This document shows positions 1 through 9,431 of a DNA stretch of 64,000 nt, piece after piece. The stretch is taken from NCBI RefSeq assembly GCF_026309355.1, contig NZ_JAPJZK010000001.1, positions 5,414,501 through 5,478,500 on the forward strand, given 5' to 3'. The stretch is from Spartinivicinus marinus. Its GTDB lineage: Bacteria > Pseudomonadota > Gammaproteobacteria > Pseudomonadales > Zooshikellaceae. Each line of letters starts with the position of its first letter. Position 1 is the stretch's first letter. Made by a program: the position numbers and the translations under genes. The notes under the pieces are model-generated. The model was not told the DNA's origin. It saw nothing but the letters and a program-made list of their open reading frames with translations, and made no database searches.

Positions 1-1
1 G

Positions 2-37
2 CCCGTCTATACCCAGGTAATCATTGAAAACGAGTAG
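2..37 (+). CDS. 3' end of an upstream gene, possibly an L,D-transpeptidase
   Basis: The frame open from base 2 reads PVYTQVIIENE and stops at TAG 35-37, just before nagZ. Only eleven residues are visible, so the family cannot be established. The ending would suit an L,D-transpeptidase-type protein, which is a guess. The 22-base gap to the nagZ ATG would allow co-transcription. Confidence 0.3.
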   Translation, partial: PVYTQVIIENE

Positions 38-59
38 TCGCAATCTATTGGTTAATCCT

Positions 60-1067
60 ATGTCAGGTAATGTCATTGTAGATTTAGCAGGAACGACAAT
101 AACAGACGACGAGAGTCGGCTATTAGCGCAGCCTGCTGTTGCGGGAGTGATTTTATTTGCCCGTAATGTTGTTGATCGCCAGCAAGTGATACAACTGGTG
201 CAGTCGATTAGAGCGGTACGGCAAGATTTATTAATTACCGTTGATCAAGAAGGTGGAAGGGTGCAGCGTCTAGTAACGGGCTACACTCAGTTACCCGCCC
301 CCTGTCGGTTAGGTGAACTGTATCAATATGAACCTGAGCAAGCCAGCCAGTTAGCAGAAGACTTAGGATGGTTAATGGCCAGTGAGGTGATTGCATCAGG
401 TATTGATTTAAGTTTTGCACCTGTATTGGATTTAGGCTTGCCCATTAGTCAAGTGATAGGCTCTCGTGCCTTTGCAGAGCAGCCCGAAATTGTTGCGACT
501 TTAGCTCATCGTTATTGCTTAGGTATGAAGCAAGCGGGTATGGCGACCGTTGGTAAACATTTTCCAGGGCATGGCAGTGTGGCTGCTGATACTCATCATT
601 CGATTGCTTGTGACGATCGCCCTTTTGCTGCGATTAAACAGGCGGATCTGCTGCCTTTTAATAGCTTAATTAAACAGCAGTTGTTAGATGGTATGATGCC
701 AGCACATGTTTTATACCCACAAGTAGCGGCAGAGCCCGCTGGGTTTTCTCGTTATTGGTTGCAAGCGGTGTTGAGAGAATCATTAGGTTTTTCGGGAGTC
801 ATTTTTAGTGATGACTTAACGATGCACGCTGCTAGTCAGGCAGGTGATTATCCCTCACGTGCGGTACAAGCACTAAACGCAGGATGTCAGTTATTATTGG
901 TTTGTAATAATCCCGAAGGGGCGCAGGCCGTTGTCTCTGCATTAAATACCCACTCTGAAGCAGAGGTTAATATTGAGCAATTGAAGGGGCAAAGGAAACT
1001 TAGTTGGGCTGAGTTATTAGAGCATCCCCGTCGGTTAACAATACACTCTCAACTAGAAAACCTATAG
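60..1067 (+). CDS. nagZ: beta-N-acetylhexosaminidase NagZ
   Basis: Cytoplasmic glycoside hydrolase family 3 enzyme of peptidoglycan recycling that removes N-acetylglucosamine from anhydromuropeptides. Its products also feed AmpR-type beta-lactamase induction in species that have it. The 335-residue protein carries the NagZ substrate-binding motif KHFPGHG (about residues 166-172), followed by the flexible Asp-Thr-His loop that supplies the acid/base (D177-H179), and the nucleophile motif FSDDL (about 249-253). The DQEGGRVQR motif lies near residue 62. I start at ATG 60 because known NagZ proteins begin just before the V-D-L/V-G segment. A TTG twelve codons upstream keeps the frame but adds a non-conserved tail. 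An MscS-type gene follows after 29 bases and the methylthioinosine phosphorylase after that; nagZ next to this phosphorylase is also the Pseudomonas arrangement. Confidence 0.96.
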   Translation: MSGNVIVDLAGTTITDDESRLLAQPAVAGVILFARNVVDRQQVIQLVQSIRAVRQDLLITVDQEGGRVQRLVTGYTQLPAPCRLGELYQYEPEQASQLAEDLGWLMASEVIASGIDLSFAPVLDLGLPISQVIGSRAFAEQPEIVATLAHRYCLGMKQAGMATVGKHFPGHGSVAADTHHSIACDDRPFAAIKQADLLPFNSLIKQQLLDGMMPAHVLYPQVAAEPAGFSRYWLQAVLRESLGFSGVIFSDDLTMHAASQAGDYPSRAVQALNAGCQLLLVCNNPEGAQAVVSALNTHSEAEVNIEQLKGQRKLSWAELLEHPRRLTIHSQLENL

Positions 1068-1096
1068 AAAGAGAAAGAAAACAAGGCTATTTGTTC

Positions 1097-2930
<1,834 letters not shown>

Positions 2931-2964
2931 TCTGTTTTATTTTCTGTTGCTGAGACGTTTATTG

Positions 2965-3231
2965 TTATTCGTCTTTCAGCAGGGGATGATCTTTTGGCAA
3001 TTGCCGGGAAATCCATAATGCTAACTTATGACGCATGTTAGGTTCGTTTTCCTGGCCTTTTGCCAAGGGCTGGATCAAGTTATCGTGTACCAATAAGCGG
3101 TAAACAAAAGTAACCTTCACTTTTTGTGGGTCAGATTCATCAACTTGGCCAACCCCTCTTTTTTCTGCGTAGATAGCCCCAACCCTCAGGGCTTCTTTAA
3201 CCAAACCCGCTTCATTTTTGAGCTTTTTCAT
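2965..3231 (-). CDS. DUF5062 family small protein
   Basis: An 88-residue soluble protein with the pattern MKKLKNEAGLVKEAL at the N-terminus and the ending QLPKDHPLLKDE. This matches my memory of a small family (DUF5062) known mainly from Vibrio and other marine Gammaproteobacteria. No function is known to me. There is no signal peptide or membrane helix. It lies two bases downstream of the DUF2956 gene on the same strand and probably shares its message. It converges with the phosphorylase gene, leaving a 34-base gap. Confidence 0.8.
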   Translation of the reverse strand: MKKLKNEAGLVKEALRVGAIYAEKRGVGQVDESDPQKVKVTFVYRLLVHDNLIQPLAKGQENEPNMRHKLALWISRQLPKDHPLLKDE

Positions 3232-3233
3232 TC

Positions 3234-3581
3234 TTAAATCCCTTCACTTATGATAAATAAGTAAGTACCAAACCCTATCCAAGAAAGCACTAATAATAGC
3301 CATGGTAACCAGTGTTGTTTATACAAAACAACCTCTTTAACTTCAACTGCTGGCTCGGTACTTTCATGCAATTTGGCTGTGGTTTTTTTTAGCTTTTTAT
3401 CCAACTCTCTTGATTTAGCTTTTTGCTGCTTTTTATACTGGTCTATCCCTTTCTGAATACCTTGGGCGATTAACTTAGTCTGTTCTTTTGTTTGCCCTGG
3501 CTTTTGAGTGCCGCGCGCAATCTTCATGGCCTCGTCTTGAGTCGCTTGGGAAACTTTATTTTTTGCTGAATATTTAGCCAT
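3234..3581 (-). CDS. DUF2956 family membrane-anchored protein
   Basis: A 115-residue protein. Residues 1-40 carry the family pattern S-x-x-TQDEAMKIA-RGTQKPGQTKEQTKLIAQGIQ with Lys-rich surroundings. A charged helix follows, and a single C-terminal membrane helix (about 92-111, WLPWLLLVLSWIGFGTYLF) anchors it. The layout is that of the DUF2956 proteins of marine Gammaproteobacteria, which have no assigned function. It is the promoter-proximal member of a two-gene unit with the DUF5062 gene. Confidence 0.85.
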   Translation of the reverse strand: MAKYSAKNKVSQATQDEAMKIARGTQKPGQTKEQTKLIAQGIQKGIDQYKKQQKAKSRELDKKLKKTTAKLHESTEPAVEVKEVVLYKQHWLPWLLLVLSWIGFGTYLFIISEGI

Positions 3582-3650
3582 TTTAAGTTCAGTTAGCGTA
3601 GATTATCGTCATGTATCTGTTAAATTGATGAATTCAGCATAACATGAAAG

Positions 3651-4586
3651 TTAGCGGGTTTGTCTGTTAGACATAATTGTCAGTTGCTCTCTTAGGTATG
3701 AGGTTAAAAAATCAATAACCAACTTGATGCGTTTTATCTGGACTTTATCTTTGGAGTAAATTAAGTAAAGACGATTGTCTAAGCGGTTAGGTGTGATTGC
3801 AAAGCGGCTAAATAAACGAATGAGTTTCCCTTCTAATACCGCTTGAGCAACGCCTAACTGGGGTAATAAGGCAATACCGCCACTGCTTAATGCACAAGTA
3901 TAAATAGCTGCAGGATTATTGGTGTGTAACCAGGCTTGTTGAAGATTAATACGATGGTGTTTATTTTGGTCTTTAAATAACCAGCTAGAGTGAGGTTGGG
4001 TAAATCGATAAGCTAACAATTGATGGTTGAGTAAGTTTTGGGGGTGGTTGGGTGGCTGATGTTTTTCCAGATAGTCAGGTGCTGCTACCAACCAGTATTC
4101 AGTCTTGGTAATTTCTTTGGCAATAAGGCCAGAATCTGATAAGCCACCAAATCGCAAGTAAATATCATATTTGCCTTCATTAGGATCTAATAATTGATCA
4201 TTACTATCCAGACTAATTGTTAACTCTGGGTGATACTGGTGTAACTCTGTCAAAATTGGGGCAATAAAGTGTGTACTAAACCACCAAGGTGCAGAAAGGC
4301 TGACATTGCCACTGACTTGTTGGCTTTTTTCTTTCAAGCGATTACCCAGTTCATCAAGAGCAGTGAGTAAAACAGAAGCTTGTTCAAATAGGGTTCGACC
4401 AGCCGCTGTCATTGCTACTTTACGGGTGCTGCGGGTTAATAACGTAACACCTATATCTTTTTCTAACTCGGCAATATGGCGTGAGACAGAGGAGCTAGAC
4501 AGGTGTAACTGGGAAGCTGCTTTAGCAAAGCTGGCATGATGGGCGACACAGAGGAATGCCCGTAAGGAGTCTAGAGAGCGGATCAT
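3651..4586 (-). CDS. LysR-family transcriptional regulator
   Basis: A 311-residue regulator. Residues 1-60 form the winged helix-turn-helix (SFAKAASQLHLSSSSVSRHIAELE) and residues 90-295 the periplasmic-binding-protein-like effector domain. The sequence resembles the subgroup of LysR proteins that sit divergent to a flavoprotein or oxidoreductase gene. Here the partner is the MdaB-like gene on the opposite strand, 111 bases from start to start, so the likely job is control of that gene and itself from the shared region. The effector is unknown; quinones or electrophiles are plausible from the neighbour's function. Confidence 0.9.
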   Translation of the reverse strand: MIRSLDSLRAFLCVAHHASFAKAASQLHLSSSSVSRHIAELEKDIGVTLLTRSTRKVAMTAAGRTLFEQASVLLTALDELGNRLKEKSQQVSGNVSLSAPWWFSTHFIAPILTELHQYHPELTISLDSNDQLLDPNEGKYDIYLRFGGLSDSGLIAKEITKTEYWLVAAPDYLEKHQPPNHPQNLLNHQLLAYRFTQPHSSWLFKDQNKHHRINLQQAWLHTNNPAAIYTCALSSGGIALLPQLGVAQAVLEGKLIRLFSRFAITPNRLDNRLYLIYSKDKVQIKRIKLVIDFLTSYLREQLTIMSNRQTR

Positions 4587-4697
4587 TGTTGCAATTTTTC
4601 GAATAATAAAATTGAAAATAACTGATTAATAATAGAGTGTGGAACAAGTAGTATGGCTCCGTCAAGTGTTAAGAGGATAACCCTGGGAGCTGTTATT

Positions 4698-5276
4698 ATG
4701 CAGAAAGTACTGATTATTAATGGGGCTGAAGAGCGCACGATTGCGCCTGGTAAATTTAACGAAAGTATGTTGATGGTGGCTCAATCGCTATTATCCTCCA
4801 AAGCAGAGGTAAAAATCACGCGGGTGAGGGATCATTATCAGGTAACTGAAGAGCAAAATAAAATTTTATGGGCAGATACGATTATTTTTCAATTTCCTGT
4901 TTATTGGTTTAGTGTGCCATCCAGTTTGAAAAAATACTTTGATGATGTTTACGCCCATGGCCTTTTTTTTGGCAATGCCAAGCGGTATGGAGAAGGGGGC
5001 TTTTTAACAGATAAGCGTTATTTGTTGTCTACAACCTGGAACGCACCTGTCGAAGCTTTTTCATATATTAATGGGTTGTTTGAGCATACTACACCTGACG
5101 ATCTGTTAGCATCGGTACACTTTACTCAGCAGTATATAGGAATGCAAAGGCTACCAAGTTTTGCTGCATTTAATATTATTACTCAACCAAATGTTGACTA
5201 TTGGCAAGAATGCTGGCAATCCCACCTTAAATTGCACCTATTAAATAGTAGCAGTGAGTCAAAGGAAAAGTTATAA
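4698..5276 (+). CDS. MdaB-like NAD(P)H:quinone oxidoreductase, flavodoxin fold
   Basis: Soluble FAD-dependent quinone reductase of the MdaB/KefF type, expected to reduce quinones by two electrons and limit redox cycling. The protein starts MQKVLIINGAEE, has the FQFPVYWFSVPSSLKKYFDDV segment typical of the family (about residues 60-80), and the LSTTWNAPVEAF motif. I choose ATG 4698 rather than ATG 4653 because GGGAG lies at the right distance upstream (4685-4689) and the homologous start is here, giving 192 residues. It is transcribed divergently from the LysR gene, its likely regulator. A strong hairpin follows the gene. Confidence 0.88.
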   Translation: MQKVLIINGAEERTIAPGKFNESMLMVAQSLLSSKAEVKITRVRDHYQVTEEQNKILWADTIIFQFPVYWFSVPSSLKKYFDDVYAHGLFFGNAKRYGEGGFLTDKRYLLSTTWNAPVEAFSYINGLFEHTTPDDLLASVHFTQQYIGMQRLPSFAAFNIITQPNVDYWQECWQSHLKLHLLNSSSESKEKL

Positions 5277-5326
5277 AAATAATGGAGTATAACCTGACCA
5301 AAAAAGACTTCTTATTAATAACGTCT

Positions 5327-5360
5327 AGCCCATAGCACTTATGGATAAGTGGTATGGGCT
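5327..5360. terminator. long hairpin downstream of the MdaB-like gene
   Basis: A 15-base stem (5327-5341 with 5346-5360, one mismatch) encloses a four-base loop. It falls between two convergent genes, the MdaB-like gene and the LasA-like gene, where a bidirectional terminator would be expected. The T-run after the stem is weak on either strand. Confidence 0.5.
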
Positions 5361-5438
5361 GTTGGTATTTAATAAATGTAGTGTTTATTACTAATAGAGT
5401 TTATTCAAAACCGGTAAGAGTTTTTCTCCTTTACATAT

Positions 5439-7064
5439 TTATTGGCGGTTACTAGCTGCTTCAAGAGTCATCCCTGGTAATGTATCAACAATCCCGCATA
5501 CTGTTTCTATAATAGGGCAAATGTCTTGCATATTTGGCATTGCACCTTGGGCATGTGGGTTTTGTTCATTCTGAGCGCTGATAGGTAAAGGTTGAGTAAT
5601 ATAGTTTACCTGAGAACCACTGCTAATAACGCCACCAGGTATTGCATTACAAACCGCTCTGGCTATTTGACAGGCGAGTTTTGACATCGGAATGATATCG
5701 GGCAGGCCTGGTAAACCAGGGAATAACGAGGGAGTTAGGAAGTTGGCCGTTTGTGGATCAGTCACAGGTAGCTTGCCTGCACCGGGTAAAGGGTTGGTGG
5801 GCTCAGTAGTGGGTTGTTGACTGTTTGTTGGTAGGCTATTGTCGTATTGGTCAATACCATGGTTATAAATACGGCCAGCACAGTGTTTGGTCTCATCTCG
5901 AATTAACCAAAATTGGCTACAGTTACTATCATAACTCTTTTTATTGGGATTAATATTAATGGTGTAGCCCGATAATTGCACATTATTTAAATGAATATAA
6001 CGGCCACTTTGTTTCATACTGAACTGTTGGTGGGCAGGCGTATTTTGGTCCAGTTGACATAAGCTAGTTTGGTCTGGGTTGTTGCCGTACTCAGCCAGTT
6101 GCTGATTACGTTTTACCTGATCTCCCGTGGCTACTTGAATATTATTGATATTGGTATAGACCGTCGACCAGCCGTTGGCATGAATAACTTCTATTGTACA
6201 GTCTGAATGCTGAATAACTTTACCGGGTGCAGCAGCAACCACTGGGTTATTGGTTAGGGTAGTTGTTAGTGAATCGTCTTGATGAAAATTAACCGAGGTT
6301 TGTGGGTAGTTGGTTGAAGTACCGTTGCTATGGCTGCCACTCATCCACCAATACTCACCAATTGGAAAGGGTAGTTGAAAATAGTTTGCAGGTGGAACCG
6401 AAGCTAACTGAGTGGTTAATGGTGTTTTATTATCTATACTAGGTCGCTTATTGTCCTGGTTATTATCAGGAAATAATCGTAAATATACTTCAAGAAATTG
6501 ATCAAGTGTTGATGGGGTTATGGTGCCATTACCGATAGTCGTTGTCACTATGGGTGTTGTAGATAACAGTTTGACTAACGCATTCAGGTTATCACCCTTA
6601 TTGGCAGATTGTTTGGAGCCAGCCGTTAACTGTTTGGCTAAATTCTGGTAGTAGCCTGTTGCTAGCCTGATAGCAACATCTTTGACTTGTTCAGCAAATC
6701 CGGTTTGCTTCGAAAGTGCTCCCATCGGTTTATTTTGAGTCTTTGCTAAACGCTCAGGATGACTGATCAAGCCAGTATTGTACTCAATTAATGCAATTAG
6801 CAAGCGAGGGCTGATACTGCTGTATCCACTCCAATGTGAAATCACTTCAGCATATTCTGTCAAGTGAGGAGCGTTCTGCTGAAGATAAGTTGTTACATCA
6901 AATGAGAGCATTTCATCTGTTGTATAAATTAAGTGATCCTCATTAAATTGAAAAGCGGATAAGCTGGACTCCGCGTGAGAATTAATCGTAACGCTTGCCA
7001 AACTAAAGACAAGCAGTGAGCTAACTGTGAATTGTTTAAAAGCCATTTTTGATTGATTACGCAT
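5439..7064 (-). CDS. LasA-like M23 protein with degenerate active site
   Basis: Secreted 541-residue protein with a signal peptide (M1 or M7 to about A31). An N-terminal helical region (about 35-200) is followed by a LasA/staphylolysin-like M23 domain (about 228-405) and a low-complexity Pro/Gln/Asn-rich tail with two CxxxxxxC-like Cys pairs. The M23 fold is recognisable by LPFPIGEYWWMSGSHSNG, by GWSTVY and by the paired Cys of the C-terminal hairpin. Aligned from memory to Pseudomonas LasA, zinc ligand His23 is kept (H245) and the His of the HxH pair is kept (H345). The ligand Asp is N259, catalytic His81 is N305, and the last zinc ligand His is Q347. Metal-dependent hydrolysis is therefore unlikely, and a binding or structural role is more plausible. 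The fold call is secure; the loss of function is inferred. Confidence 0.8.
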   Translation of the reverse strand: MRNQSKMAFKQFTVSSLLVFSLASVTINSHAESSLSAFQFNEDHLIYTTDEMLSFDVTTYLQQNAPHLTEYAEVISHWSGYSSISPRLLIALIEYNTGLISHPERLAKTQNKPMGALSKQTGFAEQVKDVAIRLATGYYQNLAKQLTAGSKQSANKGDNLNALVKLLSTTPIVTTTIGNGTITPSTLDQFLEVYLRLFPDNNQDNKRPSIDNKTPLTTQLASVPPANYFQLPFPIGEYWWMSGSHSNGTSTNYPQTSVNFHQDDSLTTTLTNNPVVAAAPGKVIQHSDCTIEVIHANGWSTVYTNINNIQVATGDQVKRNQQLAEYGNNPDQTSLCQLDQNTPAHQQFSMKQSGRYIHLNNVQLSGYTININPNKKSYDSNCSQFWLIRDETKHCAGRIYNHGIDQYDNSLPTNSQQPTTEPTNPLPGAGKLPVTDPQTANFLTPSLFPGLPGLPDIIPMSKLACQIARAVCNAIPGGVISSGSQVNYITQPLPISAQNEQNPHAQGAMPNMQDICPIIETVCGIVDTLPGMTLEAASNRQ

Positions 7065-7733
7065 GGTGCTAGGATTTCCTTGGGCTATTTAATGAAGATA
7101 AAAATCAACTAGGTCCTATTATTTGGCATGATCATGTGTAGTTGCTACGGGTGTAGTTATAGTAACAAGTTAAATTGGATCAAATGTTGGAGACAGTGAT
7201 AAGTATTATAGTGTTAGTATTGGTTAGTCATTTCTCTTATAGTCCATTATTGATGTAGTTAAACCCTTTACATTGTTTACAGAGCTATTAATTCATTTTC
7301 TATTGATGGTTGTCAGAAAATTATACGAAATATGTAGTCAACAATAGGTGAGATTTACATTATTCTAATTAGCTAGAAATATATAGGATGTAAATCACAG
7401 GATATTTGCTTTAACAAAACAGTGAAGAAAAACTTGAAAATATAAACAGCATTTTTTAGTGGTTATTAATATTCAGAAAAAATATAATTAGGCGACAACC
7501 TGGCTGTTTAGCTTTTCGATTTCAGTCAGTGGGCCATGACTCATTGGAAATCAATCGCAATCCGGATAGGGTCACTAAGGTGCATGGGGGAGTCGATTCG
7601 CAAAGAGTATAGTTGCATTTCAAGTATAAACCTTATATAGTCCCCGCCCTATACCAAATATCTTATACCTTTCATTTCATTGATAACTATTTATTTCACT
7701 GATAGACACACTGATAGACAGTAGGAGGCTCAA

Positions 7734-7796
7734 ATGATGATAGTTCGCTTGATTGTAATAGCATTGGGCTTCTTTGCTGATCGCCCCTTTAGCTAA
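7734..7796 (+). CDS. possible 20-residue hydrophobic leader or small peptide
   Basis: ATG 7734 is preceded by a near-perfect ribosome binding site, TAGGAGG (7722-7728), at ideal spacing. The frame encodes MMIVRLIVIALGFFADRPFS and stops at TAA 7794-7796. The product would be a hydrophobic helix with a short polar tail. A Shine-Dalgarno of this quality is rare by chance in AT-rich DNA, but there is no homology support and no obvious downstream target gene within 300 bases. Confidence 0.35.
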   Translation: MMIVRLIVIALGFFADRPFS

Positions 7797-7982
7797 CACT
7801 TACGTTAGGCTTATAGCTACAACCGATACAATTAACTAGTCCTTTCGACAGTAATATTTGTTACTGAGGAATACTGCTTGCCTGTCTGTCATTTCAGCTG
7901 ACAGTATCTGTTTGCATGGGCTATTTGACTGGTGACTAGTGATGAACGTGCTGGTTATGGGCGTGTCGGTTATGTAGCTATG

Positions 7983-8079
7983 GCACTTCTAATAACTTAT
8001 TTTCTAATTTGCTGTTTTGCTGCCTCTGGTCGTCTTGGATAAGAACCCGTCAGGTTTTGCAGAGAATTATTAGAGGTGC
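7983..8079. repeat. inverted pair of a short dispersed repeat
   Basis: The 13-mer TTATTAGAGGTGC occurs at 8067-8079 on the plus strand. A one-mismatch copy lies in reverse orientation at 7983-7995, giving a 13-base inverted repeat around 71 bases. The same 13-mer recurs exactly at 31184-31196 (minus strand) and at 63173-63185 (plus strand), always outside genes. This suggests a small dispersed element or remnants of one. Confidence 0.5.
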
Positions 8080-8144
8080 TCTAACGTCAATAGGAAACTT
8101 AATCCTTATGTATTTGCTATTTTATATTGTTAGTTTTCAATATT

Positions 8145-9104
8145 ATGGACAAGAAAGAAATACAAGAGTTTATCGCCTGTTTAGGCGACGAAAGGCGCAT
8201 ATTTTACTATCATAAAGATCGCTATTGCTTTGATTTATTGCGTTATGAATTACAAAGAAATAATCGATCAACGGGTAAACTGAGTCAATTAAAGCAAAGC
8301 CAATTTAGTCAGTTTTTTAATAAAAATACGGTAAAAAATGCTTTGGCAGGTTATGGTAATGGCGAGATTAGCGCCGATCAGCTAGCCAGTTGCTGGCATG
8401 ATAAACCACTAATGTTTACTTTAACCTTGGATTGCTGGGGTGAGAGTGATAGAGGCTGGGATCAAACGTCTCGTAATCAGTCTAATCTCGTACTTCAGGT
8501 TAATTTTACTGGTGAACACTTGGATGAATATAAACGCTTAATTAAGCCTGAAAATATGACTTATGGCCCATTTGAAAACAGTGGACACCCTATTAATAAT
8601 AAAGGCCGTCATACCATGGCATGGGTAAGACTGGACTTTGATTTAGCCACCAATGAAGCGTTAATTGAAGAAATACAAAATGACTGGTTACGGGAAGCAA
8701 ATAGTGCTTTAAAGCAGCTAGAGGAAAAAAGAAAAAACAATCCTAATACTAAACCCAGTCAAGTATGGTATGGCATTGGTGGAAGTCATAATGAACTTGC
8801 CGAATATGTACAGACAGCATTAAAACCTTATCAACAAGTATGGTCAGAAGTTGCATTAGCTGCTGTGATTCAATTGATTCGAGAAGAGTTAGGTATTACC
8901 ACTATCTACTATCACACCTATGACACGGGGAAAAAAATTAAAGATATAGGTTCAAGCCCACCTCGGTCAATGTACACAAAACTACCGAAACAGTTTGGCT
9001 TTAAACAAACAACAGAAACACCAGAGTTTTTAATGAAAGATAAGGTGTCTCGTCGTTATTTAAAAGCGATTAAGCAGCCTGAGTGGTTTGTGATGAGGTT
9101 GTAA
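8145..9104 (+). CDS. orphan protein with EIQSDW-like motif
   Basis: A 319-residue soluble protein with no signal peptide. I do not recognise the family with certainty. Residues around 170 read LIEEIQNDWLREA. About 65 residues later comes VWSEVALAAVIQLIREELGITTIYYHTYDTG, then a YTKLPKQFGF ending. This spacing resembles the EIQSDWHQ domain found in large polyvalent phage and plasmid proteins, where a W-x-E-x-ALR-like helix and a G-x-x-x-I strand follow; that link is my inference. The start is ATG 8145, which gives MDKKEIQEF; TTG 8127 has nothing to recommend it. It stands alone, 327 bases upstream of the giant toxin gene. Confidence 0.6.
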   Translation: MDKKEIQEFIACLGDERRIFYYHKDRYCFDLLRYELQRNNRSTGKLSQLKQSQFSQFFNKNTVKNALAGYGNGEISADQLASCWHDKPLMFTLTLDCWGESDRGWDQTSRNQSNLVLQVNFTGEHLDEYKRLIKPENMTYGPFENSGHPINNKGRHTMAWVRLDFDLATNEALIEEIQNDWLREANSALKQLEEKRKNNPNTKPSQVWYGIGGSHNELAEYVQTALKPYQQVWSEVALAAVIQLIREELGITTIYYHTYDTGKKIKDIGSSPPRSMYTKLPKQFGFKQTTETPEFLMKDKVSRRYLKAIKQPEWFVMRL

Positions 9105-9311
9105 TCTGTCTTTTTGATAGCAGGGGCTAGTGATCCATGCTATTTTTTGTATTATCTTTGTGTCTAGATAGACCCACCCTAAAAAGCGATTACCCAAACT
9201 CAACTGTGATATAGTTGGCTTTTATAGTTCCTCCCACCAGTATTGATGTTTAACGTTTCCCTGCATAATGGATTTAACGATAAAAAAACAAAGGCCATTT
9301 AGCAGGCCCAA

Positions 9312-9346
9312 GATATCCAAAGTGTACAAAATCTACTTTGGATATC
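9312..9346. promoter_or_regulatory. perfect 12-bp inverted repeat upstream of the giant toxin
   Basis: GATATCCAAAGT at 9312-9323 is exactly repeated in reverse complement at 9335-9346, with an 11-base spacer. It lies about 85 bases before the toxin start and is followed by an AT-rich stretch (TATAAAAATAAT) that could hold a -10 element. It could be a protein operator or an RNA hairpin. There is no T-run, so a terminator is less likely. Confidence 0.5.
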
Positions 9347-9377
9347 GTATAAAAATAATGGGTCGAAATGGCTATTA

Positions 9378-9411
9378 ATATTTAATGTGTATTAAATATC
9401 ACATTAAATAT
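9378..9411. promoter_or_regulatory. second perfect 12-bp inverted repeat before the toxin start
   Basis: ATATTTAATGTG at 9378-9389 is matched in reverse complement at 9400-9411, with a 10-base AT-only spacer. The end is nine bases before the AGGAG ribosome binding site (9420-9424) and 20 bases before the toxin ATG. It could form an operator, or a stem in the leader that affects translation. Confidence 0.5.
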
Positions 9412-9431
9412 GTGCTGTTAGGAGTTAAACG

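Larger units (their letters stand above)
7065..8144. other. 1.1 kb gene-poor region
   Basis: AT-rich stretch between the LasA-like gene and the orphan protein gene. I see no conserved protein in it. It holds one very short frame with an ideal ribosome binding site (7734-7796), an inverted pair of a short dispersed repeat (7983-8079) and the two tandem octamer-like repeats CTGATAGACA near 7699-7720. A 68-codon frame at 8009-8215 overlaps the next gene and looks accidental. Confidence 0.6.

Noticed and set aside
8009-8215. A 68-codon plus-strand frame.
   Set aside because: It overlaps the start of the better-supported 8145 gene in another frame, has no ribosome binding site and shows no recognisable protein pattern.
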